64,000 nt of DNA, taken from positions 41,348,629 through 41,412,628 of the forward strand of contig CM037787.1 in the NCBI GenBank assembly GCA_021229015.1, read 5' to 3'. Origin of the DNA: Solen grandis (taxonomy: Eukaryota; Mollusca; Bivalvia; Adapedonta; Solenidae). The position numbers and the translations under genes were made by a program. Below, one piece after another: positions 11,334-22,200 of the stretch (the stretch's first letter is position 1; every line of letters begins with the position of its first letter). Under the pieces are notes generated by a model, which saw nothing but the letters and a program-made list of their open reading frames with translations, did not search any database and was not told where the DNA came from.

Positions 11334-11439
11334 ACCTTTATGCCTACGAGTATGTAAGGATATGGATATCTCCATGGTTTTGTTATGGAGCCGGAAATGG
11401 TTCACAAGTCTCTTCCAGTTCAGTAGTATTATTTAATTG

Positions 11440-12135
11440 TACTTGTACCTTGAGGTGTACACCTTTATGCTTCTATAGGTTTTTTCCCCTATAGAATATA
11501 CATTCTTTATTAAACACACATGTATTTTTTGTGCTTGTAACGTTATAGTACACAATTTTATGCCGACATGCCTGCAACGATATAAATTATACCCAAGTTT
11601 CCGGTAAAGGAACCGGCAAGAGTTATATTTCCGTATTGGTACTCATTTATTTTCCTTGAACCTCGTATAGTACACTGTTTTATTTCAATACCGGCAACAG
11701 TACACATTAATCTTTTCGCACCTATTATAGTACACATTTTTATTGCTGCGTACCTGTAATGATACACATTTATATTCTTTGTAGCTGTAATGTACACATT
11801 GGTACACATGTGGTTCATTGAACCAGTCGTGATGCTTTTAATGGTACACTTTTTGCGTACCGGTTATGGTACCCTTTTATATTTTATGTACTTGTAACGG
11901 TACACATTTATATTTTGTGTACTTTTAATGGTGAATGTTTATTTTTTGTGTACATGTAATGGTACATTTTTATTTTTTGTGTACCTGTAATGGTACATTT
12001 TTATTTTTTGTGTACCTGTAATGATACATTTTCATTTTTTGTGTACCTGTAATGGAACATTTTCATACACCATAATGTTTTAATAACACATTTATATTCC
12101 TAGTACCTGTAAAAGTACACGTATTTATTTACGCA
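11440..12135 (+). repeat. Tandem array, about 31-bp GTACCTGTAATGGTACA units
   Basis: Degenerate units of the form tgtacctgtaatggtacatt + tttattttt repeat from about 11440, and are most regular at 11940-12070. Each unit carries an imperfect dyad (gtacc..ggtac). The minus-strand ORF at 11558-11818 is a by-product. Confidence 0.75.
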
Positions 12136-13095
12136 CATATGCTATGAGTGTATTTTATAATGGAACTAGTTAATAGTTTCATTTATGAAGTTTTATATTA
12201 TTTGGTTAATACAATTACTTTGAATATGCTTCATCTCTTAAAGGTTTCTATTAACATTTTTTTCCGATATGACCTATACTTTGTAAGTCATATGGTTATC
12301 AGACATATAATTGTTGATGAACCTATATATCTTAAATTGCGGACTGCACATACATGTTATGTATATTCTTCACTCTTTCAGTTATGCTGCCCAAACAAAG
12401 GAAGTAGAATCTGTGAATTTACAAGCCGAAACTAAAATGCATAAACATATTGGCTCAAGTGGTGGCCTCGAATGCATTTACAGAGGATGATAATTTATAC
12501 GCCATTATCTAAAGGCAGGGACACCGTACCAGATCATATACATCGAAATCTGACACATCCATATCACCACTGTGGATACGATCATGAATGATGTTCTTCT
12601 TGATATGGAAGAAAGATGTCTGGTGTCAATTGTGCCTGCTCCTCAACGAGACACCACTAGTACTCAAACGGCATACATACTTGTCCACATGCCAATAGCT
12701 GCTTATATATGCGGTTCAGCACCATGCTGCTTGTGTTGATTTGTTCATGTATATATTGTCATGATCCATGCAACTTGAGGTAAATATAGAGGAGCCAATT
12801 TTTACCATGTAAGTTTAGCACAAACTCATTGCCATTAGGTAAGATGTTGTTTCTTAGTCTTAGGGGACCTTTTTATATTATTCAGATGTTATTAGGTCAA
12901 TATCAATCATGCATGTTCACAATCTCAATAAAATCAGGTTCAGTATGCTAACTGGATCTGACCACATCGTATGGGGATCGTCTCGGATTGACTTTTGTAA
13001 AAGCCATTCATGTCGGCGACTACAGAATCGTTCGGTATATCAGGGTGAATTAACCGTATCAATCTCATAATAGCGTAGAAAGATGTCTAAGCGGC
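12136..13095. other. Unassigned spacer
   Basis: No family was recognised. An open frame at about 12571-12741 (starting TVDTIMNDVLLDMEERC) has fairly balanced codons and might be a relic exon or transposon fragment, but no motif supports that. Confidence 0.35.
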
Positions 13096-13097
13096 TG

Positions 13098-13200
13098 AGT
13101 TGCTCATTCGGTAGAGTGGTAGCTCATTCAGAAGAGCGTTCGCCCTGTAAGTAAAAGGCACTGGGTTCGAGTCCCGGTCAAGATACACATTTTTCTCACC
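13098..13200 (+). repeat. tRNA-derived SINE head
   Basis: A box A-like ctcattcggtagagtggtag and a box B gggttcgagtcccgg are followed by cacatttttctcaccctgtg, a junction typical of tRNA-derived SINEs. The cloverleaf is distorted by an extra segment, so it is not a functional tRNA gene. Confidence 0.55.
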
Positions 13201-13410
13201 CTGTGACAAATGTTTTACCGAAGTCATTTAGAAACACGCAATTTAAATGGATTAAAATCAAGCAATTGTTTATGCATAACAGTACTTAAAAGGTCAGTCT
13301 GACGTGCCCCCTAATGCGATGTTGTCGGATCCTAATCGCGGATAATAGGGGAGTGCAAAGTAGGATATGATCTTAATGATATTGGCATGTCCAGCACAAG
13401 GCTGTTTATC

Positions 13411-13411
<1 letters not shown>

Positions 13412-13450
<39 letters not shown>
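13412..13450. repeat. (TA)n microsatellite
   Basis: An uninterrupted AT dinucleotide run of about 38 bp lies at the start of a larger tandem-repeat zone. Confidence 0.95.
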
Positions 13451-13459
<9 letters not shown>

Positions 13460-13461
<2 letters not shown>

Positions 13462-14680
13462 CTTTATCATTATACATCATGCAAGTTCAGCATAAGACTG
13501 CTTTTCATTATGAGTCAGGTTTCCTTTTTTTCAGCACAGGACGGCTTGTCATTGTGTTTCATGTTAAAATTTTGTTATTATTTTATGAATTGCCTTATGC
13601 AAATATTAAAGGTTTTTTTTTTATCCTGTTTATATTGTCATAATTTCCATTGCAAGTTCAGCACAAGGTTGCTTGTCATTAGTTTTCATGTTTACTGTTT
13701 TGATAATATTGACATTATGACATTATATAACATGCTAATTCAGCGCAAAGCTGCTTGTCATTATACAACATTCGGCATCAAAACAAAGCAACTTGTCATT
13801 ATGTTTTGTATAATATTTTGTTAATTTTGACATTATGTATCATGCAAGTTCAGCACAAGGCTGCTTGGCATTATTAAAAAATACAGTTTTCCACATAAGT
13901 TCAGCACAAGACTGCTTGGCATTATTAAAAAAAAAAAAGTTTTCCACATAAGTTCAGCAAAAGGCTGCTTGGCATTATTAAAAAAATACAGTTTTCCACA
14001 TAAGTTCAGCACAAGGCTGCTTGGCATTATTAAAAAAATACAGTTTTCCACATAAGTTCAGTACAAGGCTGCTTGTCATGTTTCAGGTTTAATGTTTTAA
14101 TAATATTGACATTATATATCATGCAAGTTCGGCGCAAGGCTGTTTGTCAATTATGTTCCATAAATAAATATGGTTTAGACAAGGCTGCTTCATTTTCAGT
14201 TTAATTTTAAATATTGACATTATATACATGCAAGTTGCAAGGCTGTTGTCATTTGTTTCATGTTAAATTTTGTTATTATGAAATTGTTTCCATAAGACTT
14301 TTTTTTTTTCCTTTTTTCGGGTTTAATATTTAAGGCTGCTTTCATGATGTTAAAACAATTCAGTTTTTTCTTTTAATTTCAGTTTTCATATTTTTAAGAT
14401 ACAAGTTCAACAAAAGACTTTTGTCATTTGTCTCAGGCTTAATATTTCGTTACTATTGTCAGCTTAATATTATTCGTCAGGTTTAGTGTTTTCGTTATAA
14501 TATTGTATATACATGTATACCATGCAAGTTTAGCACAGGGCGGATGGTTGGTATTTTTTCTTCTCCTTTTCATCGGTATAATTGACATGCAAGTTCAGCA
14601 AAAGGCTGCGTATCATATTTTTCATGTTAAATTGCGGTTTTTATGACATAGGTGCCTTGCAAGTTCATAACAAGACTGAC
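13460..14680 (+). repeat. Tandem array with CAAGTTCAGCACAAGGCTGC core
   Basis: The core gcaagttcagcacaaggctg cttgtcatta recurs about 15 times, at 50-75 bp spacing, followed by AT-rich filler. Within it, 13840-14085 is a recent homogenised block of four to five 52-bp units (cataagttcagcacaaggct, gcttggcattatt, A-run, tacagttttcca). The frames 13387-13824 (+) and 13833-14051 (-) are repeat by-products. Confidence 0.85.
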
Positions 14681-15017
14681 TGATATAATTTTATTTATAT
14701 ATTTATTTATTTATTTATTTTGATTTTGACGTTGATAAATAATGTTGTTATTATGTCATTGCTAGCCATGCAAATTCAGTACAAAATTTTTTTTTATTAC
14801 ATTATGATATATATTACACTTAAAATTGGTATATTTTGTTGTTTGTATGTATATATTAACCATTCAAGGTAAGAATAGGTGTCTGCCATTAGATATGAAC
14901 TTATTACATGTGTGGTGAATTCTGTAGTATATCACTTCCGAGGTTCGGGTGGGTACACATCACATGACATGATGTTTATGGCGATTCTTTTTGCATCACG
15001 TGATGCTTATGGCGGTT

Positions 15018-15216
15018 TTATTTTACCCACCTATGTGGTGAGCCTTGATTATATTATTTGTGTTATGCTAATTATTGTTTCTCTTTATTATCTTCCTTTC
15101 GTCATTTAAAATAAATGACATTTCTACAATACTGTGTTTGTGGTATATATTAGCAGATATAGGCTCCCACAAATGAACTTCACATCGGAGTGATTACACT
15201 GAGTGCTTTAAGGGAA
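15018..15216 (+). repeat. Arm X of the minisatellite-core element, copy 1
   Basis: About 200 bp (ttacccacctatgtggtgag, ccttgattatat, ..., gcagatataggctcccaca, ..., aagggaagatt) are repeated at 15717-15930 with high identity. Here the arm joins arm Y (15217) directly, with no 33-bp repeats between. Confidence 0.75.
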
Positions 15217-15385
15217 GATTCAAATGATATTTAGCATAGTTAAATATTTTTGAGTCGCCCCCTGAAAGCGTTTTTTTGATAGAGTAGTTTGGGTCAACAC
15301 CGCTATCGTTATTAGCGAGTCACATGGTTATAAAGAGTGACCTGTTAGGATTCTGGAAAAAGATTATTGGAATAAGCAACGCTTT
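15217..15385 (+). repeat. Arm Y of the minisatellite-core element, copy 2
   Basis: Near-identical to 10146-10316. Upstream is arm X rather than minisatellite, so this copy appears to have lost or never had its core. Confidence 0.75.
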
Positions 15386-15716
15386 CCCTCCATCCTCCCC
15401 AGCTACCCCAGTTCTAATAATATTTTCTTTGTCTTGAATTGTTAACATTTTCCTTACCGTTTGTACATTTTTCTTCGTGAATTGCTTATATGCATTATGG
15501 TAAAAACAGTTATGTTTTCTTACTATTACCCACCTATGTTTTGATAACGGTTTTATATTAGTCACCTACTGTGGCGAGCCTTGATTATATGATTTGTGTT
15601 CTGGTATAATTGTTTTTTTTTTTATTTTCTGCTTGGTAGTTTTAAGCTACCTACCAGTGTTGTGAGCCTTTGTTATACGATTTGTGCTATATTATTGTCT
15701 TCTTTTTATTATCTGG
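15386..15716 (+). repeat. Degenerate partial duplications of arm X
   Basis: Fragments such as tttatattagtcacctactg tggcgagccttgattatatg and ctacctagt/cagtgttgtgagcc repeat two more times between the two full X arms, giving an irregular array. No gene was found; the minus ORF at 15320-15565 is not supported. Confidence 0.5.
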
Positions 15717-15930
15717 CAGTTTTATATTACCCACCTATGTGGTGAGCCTTGATTATATGATTTGTGTTATGCTAATTATTGTTTTCTCTTTATTATCTGC
15801 CTTTCGTCATTTGAAATAAATTGCATTTCCACAATACTGTGTTTGTGCTATATATTAGCAGATATAGGCTCCCACATATGAACTTCACCTCGGAGTATTA
15901 CACTGAGTGTTTTAAGGGAAGATTTAAATA
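15717..15930 (+). repeat. Arm X, copy 2
   Basis: This is a second copy of 15018-15216, offset by about 700 bp. It ends at aagggaagatttaaat and continues into degenerate 33-bp minisatellite instead of arm Y, giving the order X then core. Confidence 0.75.
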
Positions 15931-16235
15931 CACCATAGCATATTTAATCATTAACACCTGAAATATGTAATAGAGTATAAAATTTCCAAGAAAGCAATTA
16001 TACCATAGAGTACTTTTAGTATATAGATAATATCATCAACACTAACAATTATACTGTTATTAATATCACCAACCCTAGCAATTATACCATAAAACATGGT
16101 ATCAAAAAACAGAAATTACACTTTTAAGTATAATACCAATAGCAGCGATCATACCAAAAAGTATATCATCAACACTAGCAATCACATTAATTAGAAGACA
16201 AATCACTATACATTAACAAGCACCATTTAATTTCT
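15931..16235 (+). repeat. Degenerate 33-bp minisatellite block after arm X
   Basis: About eight diverged units (for example accctagcaattataccata, catcaacactagcaat) match the 32-33 kb array in the same orientation. Confidence 0.7.
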
Positions 16236-18175
16236 ATTCTTTTCTTAAACTTAGACATGTCCCATTATGAGAGCACGGCTCATCATTCATAATTTGTCCA
16301 TTTAAAGCCAGAGGGGATAATCAGGATGTATATATGGAAGGCTATTAAGCCTTTCTAACTGTCAATGGACGAACTATCAATGTTAATGAGTACGTGTTGT
16401 GTAGATAATTGGTTTGTGTATGCCACATGATTAATTGATAACTATTCATTTTTACAATGAATATCATAGTAACCCAAGTGAATAAGAGCACGTAATGATT
16501 AAATTGTGTTTTGCCTTAAGAAAAGCTAACTGTCTGTTGGGTTCACATGAAAATGGAGACTTGAGCTGCTGACTAATATCACTAACACTGTTCCTCTACA
16601 TACTGTCAACATGCAATGCTGGATACAAATTTCTTGTGTGATATATGAATAAGTGGTCTTGTAATACTAGGTCAATTTGAAGATCATCGCCATAGAACAA
16701 GATACCAATAGATAACTCTTACATGGCCCATAGATTATTTTCTACATTGTTCAATATTTTGGTTATCATAGAAACCATATCTTTCATCAATATTTATATC
16801 TTTCGGTAAACTATTGTGGATATTATAAATGTTGTTTTCAGTTTTAGGATTTCTATCTCCTGGAACAATGGACTATAATGTGAGAGGAACTTTTTTTATG
16901 GATTGTTCGTAGATGCCCTTTCATTAAAATTGACAACCACTTTGTACAGCAACCCATGTTTCTTGTGATTTATCTTGCTGTATTTCAGAATTATGCAAAT
17001 GTTATATGTACATTGATAGATTATTCAGGATTGCATAGGTAAATTTGACAAAAGTGCCCATTGTGATCATGTATTTATTGATGTTGCATTTTGAAAACAA
17101 AACAGAACATGATATTTAAACGTGAAATCCTCTATGAATATCTTTTGTTATAGTCACAACTGCTTCATATCTCAGCCGTAGGTCTATTGGCTAGCCTTTC
17201 CTCGTTTTAAAGATAAGAACAATAGGACAACAAACGAGTATCTTTAATTCTGTATAAATGAAATCTATATCGAACAAAAAATGATAAGAACATATCTCGT
17301 CCACATCTTAATGTAAAGGCTAATAATTAAATTATTTTATGTTAACAAAATCCTTATAGAAAATAGAATTCAATGCACGTCAACAGATGAAAAGGCGGTG
17401 TAAAAACCAGTTCCATTGGTTAAGAAACACACTGCATCATGTAGCAATGAATGTGAGAGCTGCTTTTCATAGGATCGATTACGAGCAAATGTCATGGGCA
17501 ACAAAATGAAACTAACTGACATTGTCGCTCTTGGGATTTCGACGATGTGTGATCTCATACTTTGCTTTAAATTTTTACATTGGCAACTTTTATCGGTGAT
17601 ATTTAGATGAGCGATAAAGCATACAGCAACACGGGTACTTTGTTAAAACAGATGCCAGGTAATTTTGTTGTCACATACATGCATATGAATAATTCACTTG
17701 CTCGATGAACTTTTTTATCACAATGTTATATAAAATTAATGCTCCGATACAAATGAAGTCAGTACTTTAAGTCTTCATTCTATATTCAAATAATCACGAT
17801 AGCCATAGAAACGCAGTCAACCTGAAAACTGTAATCGTATATGTTTTATTGATAAGGCAGACGTGCACGTGGGTTTTAATGATGACGATTCATTCCTAAA
17901 TAAACGGTGTGTTAATAGTTATCCATAAGAAGGTAATACTTTCTATGCATATTAGATAAACTAAGACAATTATATAATCCGTAAGTAAATGAAGCCATCA
18001 AGTTTCCAGGGATTAAAAACAAAATCCTCCAAGAGGTATTGCTTGAAGCTATAAGTAGAAAGAAAACGCAAACAAGTTTACAAATGGACAAATGGAAACA
18101 CAAAGTAAGTAATATTAAAAACGATGACAATTTAGGCGTACATTCCAGAGTAACCTCGATCTAAACAAATTAAGA
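16236..18175. other. Unassigned AT-rich intergenic DNA
   Basis: No supported gene. ORFs at 17370-17558 and 17912-18130 on the minus strand lack family motifs, splice context or codon bias. Confidence 0.4.
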
Positions 18176-18185
18176 TTACCTAGTG

Positions 18186-18385
18186 TTGGTTTCTTTTTGG
18201 GTTTAACGCCCTGCCGACAGTATTTCAGTCCTTTTGAGACAGATATAGTGCTGGCACACTGCAATATCAAGCCGTAGACAAGCTGCATAATACTAAATTT
18301 AGTAACAATATCCTGATATCGGACACACCAGTCCTTGAACTATCCTGTGTATATGCAAGGAGCTACCAGTACATTTTTAGGAATT
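18186..18385 (-). repeat. 5'-truncated SINE, minus strand
   Basis: The left end is the reverse complement of the shared SINE tail (gggtttaacgccctgccgac agtatttcagtc). The SINE central domain follows in reverse (tagtgctggcacactgcaat, accagtccttgaac), but no tRNA head is visible on the right. It lies just upstream of the first PAN gene, right after a tacctagtgtt motif also seen at 37653 upstream of the second gene. Confidence 0.65.
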
Positions 18386-18989
18386 AAGTATTCCGCATAG
18401 TTTTCAAATGAACAATACATCATCAAAATAAACACGAAAAACTGTTTAAGATGACGTAACATTGAGATTTGCAATATATACATCCTTATCATCCTAATAA
18501 AATAACTCATTTTTTCTCTTCGTAGTCGTTTATATATGTGGAAATAAAATTGTTATTCTTTTGTGAACATTACTTAGACAATTTGTCATTATACACTGAT
18601 ATCCATCATAGTTCGAACCCAATTTTATGATCTCTACAAGGCGCTAATTATTTGTCCATTCCAGCAATCGTCAAGGGGGGATAACTTTAAGTTGAGTTGT
18701 ACGAACTGTTTCTCCATTGATGTAAATAAATAGGTTTAAACTAAATTGAGCATAATAAAAGTAACATCCGAAGTAGTTATCTTTCCTTAACACAACGGTA
18801 CAAAAATCTTTCTCATAAAAGTATTACGAGCTTAAAACCCAGAAAGTTGACATGGCTGCGACTGAGCTCCCAGATTTTACAGATCAATTTGTAACTTTGT
18901 TATCAGTCAGTATACGCAATATTCTCTCAGAATAATTTATGATACATGCTGTAAAAGCAAAACAGACGAGATGGACTCGCTACTAGGTA

Positions 18990-19262
18990 TATTTGATGTT
19001 CAAAGAAGGAAGATGGATCTTGTGAACGTTCCTTAGTCATTACAGAAATCGATATATTGTTATAAAATCAATTGATGTTCTTTGTTGTGCTCACATCACA
19101 TTATATAGATTTATATAGATGTTAGGTACACACTTTCTAAGGGCTGTTCCTCATAGCGATATTATACATCGTGTTTAATGACTGCAAGGGTTTATCTGTC
19201 GTGAAAGCACGTGATCATATTACATTAATTGAAGCCAGGTTCATATTTTGTTTTGGTCCATA
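18990..19262 (+). promoter_or_regulatory. Duplicated upstream region of PAN gene copy 1
   Basis: This segment is alignable with 37675-37951 upstream of copy 2: ggatcttgtgaacg, a cacactttct block, atacatcgtgtttaa, ctgcaagggtttatctgt. Conservation right up to the start codon suggests that the promoter and 5' UTR were duplicated with the gene. No TATA box or start site can be fixed from sequence alone. Confidence 0.5.
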
Positions 19263-22200
19263 ATGGTTCCAAATCAACGTCATTTCGGTGGACTTGTGTG
19301 TTTATTCCTGAAGTTGAGTGTATGTTGTTCTTCATTGTACTTAACCTATGCAATTTCGTCAAACTATGTTTTATCAAATTATACTTGTTCGGAGGAAAAT
19401 ATTGTGTACACTAAACCACTTCAAAGTGTGAGACTCTGTGCATATTCCTGCTGGGTGTTAGTCGAGTGTACCTCCTTTGGATACGCGAATGGCACGTGCT
19501 ACGGGTGTGAAATTCCAAGCATCCCCTTTGTCTCTGGAGTACAATACTACGCGGAAACTGGAGGTAAGAAACTAAAGAAAATGGTATGTCATTTCACGTA
19601 AATTAATCCTTTGCACCATGCACGTTTATGTTCTAATTTATAAATTGAATATTAATTTATTGAATCTAAAATTGTATATAGAAAATCGGATTCTTTTTTT
19701 TTTTTTGCCGTGAATCCGAGCTACAATATTGTACGAGTCAGTTCTGTTTGGCAAAGTGTTGAATTGAGTCATTTTAAAGTAAAGGAAATTGCAGAAGGTA
19801 CCGGATTCACGAATCATCTTATTAAGATGTTTCTTTTATTTGGTAAAATTTTACATATACGGAGGTTGATCAAGAATTACGTAGATTACGTTTATAACTT
19901 TAAAAAAGTAACTAGAAACAAAAGAAAAATATATATGTCTGTATTGAGGACTATGCTTCTCCTTTTTATATACAAATATAGATACCTCATATATAGCGCA
20001 ATGCAGAATGGCAGACATTTTTCACGGAGGAGCAATTTTTTTTTAACATTTGGTAAAAAATGACAAATCAAGATAATCTTGCATTGTTTGAAACTAAATT
20101 CTATATAAATATCTTACAAACAATATAACCTATTGATCACTTGATAAAATATTTACAAATTATGTATCCATCCATACCAAAACACTGAAAGAGACAGAAA
20201 AAGCTGGAATTCTGAATGTTACAAATTGCATGCTATTTTATAATATGCTCAATTATATTAGAGATTTGACTATTGAATCACATGACAAATCAATATGACA
20301 GTTATTTTGTGTACAATTAATATCAAGTCAACAAATATACGAAATAAATGTTAATATACAAAATAAATGTTAATATTGAAAAACACACATAGAATATAAA
20401 TCAAAAGTATTTAATTGAAACTGAAGTCTATAGATGTTACATATTGCGCAATACTGCAACAAAACGGGTTGAAGGGGCTGTGTGACTTATGCGCATAACT
20501 GACCCTGTTCTGGCAGGACGGCCGCCAGAAATAAATTAGTGTCAATTTGGAGTTACATTTAATGAAGCGGGAGTTATAATGTGCATATTTTAGATTGGTT
20601 GTGAAGTGTTCAAAAAGGGGAAAAATATGAGATTTAATACTTTTATGATGATTATGATATAGTCTTTGTTTTGTGTTGTTACTCTGAGCGGTTATTTCAT
20701 GATGTCTTTACTTTGTGCGGCGTTTGCTTTGTATTTACAATAAATAAATGAAATAGTTGGGATGGATTGGAATTTGGAAGATAAAAATAAGACAGTGATG
20801 GTTTTGTATTGTTAAACTCTCCAATTCTGATCCCTTTGTCTGATTGCTTTACAAAATCTGGTTAATGTTTAATTTCATATGTTTGATAATGCTCTCTGTC
20901 ATACATTAAACTAAGGATTTAACATCAGTTTGCAAAAGATACATCCAAAAAGTGACTTTTTAATCGGATTACCATAGACCCACAAACATTAACACATCTT
21001 CTGTTTTCTTGGTGACAATATAACCGTAATCTTATGTCAGATTAATGTGCACTTAAAAAGAAACATGAATTATTCCAATAAAAATAATCTTCCGAACGCT
21101 TGAAGATATTTTTTAGGCATTGCCCATCTCAGAAACTTAACTCTTATCCATATATAATCTGTTTTTGTGCTTGTTATAACAGAATACCGATACGGGTAAG
21201 ATTAAGACAAAACTCTTAACATTAGGAAAGTGTTCAATGAGATTTCTAGAAATGAACTGTAATGCATTATCTCCAAAAGAAGAGCATCCAAAAATGAAGT
21301 TTGATTGTAGTTTCTTGCTTTACTTGCCGATTATGAAATTCTAAACGTCGTGGTAAATAAAAATCATATTTTAAAGTACATATTCAGCAAGAAAATGTTA
21401 ATAGAAGTTTAAGCAAGTCCCATAACTGTACTTTTCAATTTGTTAATTACAGTGTCCTTTTTAAAAATTAAGTATGTCTATCAACATTGTTCAAAAAAGA
21501 ACATTTTTAGCTATGAGTATGTAAAACATTCTTCGGTATATACAGTTGAACCTGAATTAAACGACCACCTGTATGAAGAGGTTAACCTGAATTTAGCGGC
21601 CAGTTTTAATACTACTAAACTAGAATTTAGCGGCCATTGCTGTTAAGCGGTCACTTTCTTTTATTCCCTTGACTGGCCGCTTAAGACAGGTTTGACTGTA
21701 TTAATTGTTCTTCTGATTCACCTCATGCTCTTAAGCCAAGTACCTTAACACTTTTGATGTTGAAATATACTGACAAGTCTTAACATGATACCGCAGTTGA
21801 TGTTGTTCTAAAAATGAGGTCGCATGGGTCAACTATTGTTGAAATGTTTTACAAAAGCAATATCTATCATGCTCAAAGGACTACGTTCTTGGCCTTTCAA
21901 ACTCTGACATTGCGATTCTGAATTCAGTCACTTATATTATTTAAACTTCAATTTCTCTTATTTTTTTTAATTCAGTGCACATCTCTAGCTACGTGCTTTT
22001 TGTGTTCCAAGGCTAAGATGGAGTCCATTAGCGAATTTTTAAATGGTGCTCATACGCAGGGTTTAAATCAATTGTGGGTCGAGTCTAATATTGAGGATCA
22101 AACCTCGTCATATGATCTCGTCAAAGTGATTTTACTTCAGTAACTGTTTTGTTTCCAGGAGAATGGGGGTCTGCGTGTAGAGGCCTCTGTGCAGGTGTCA

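Noticed and set aside
13387..13824. 145-codon ORF starting in a (TA)n run
   Set aside because: It consists of microsatellite and tandem-repeat sequence with no protein-like features.
19710..20063. 117-codon ORF in intron 1 of PAN gene copy 1
   Set aside because: The homologous intron of copy 2 has stops and indels in this frame, so there is no coding conservation.
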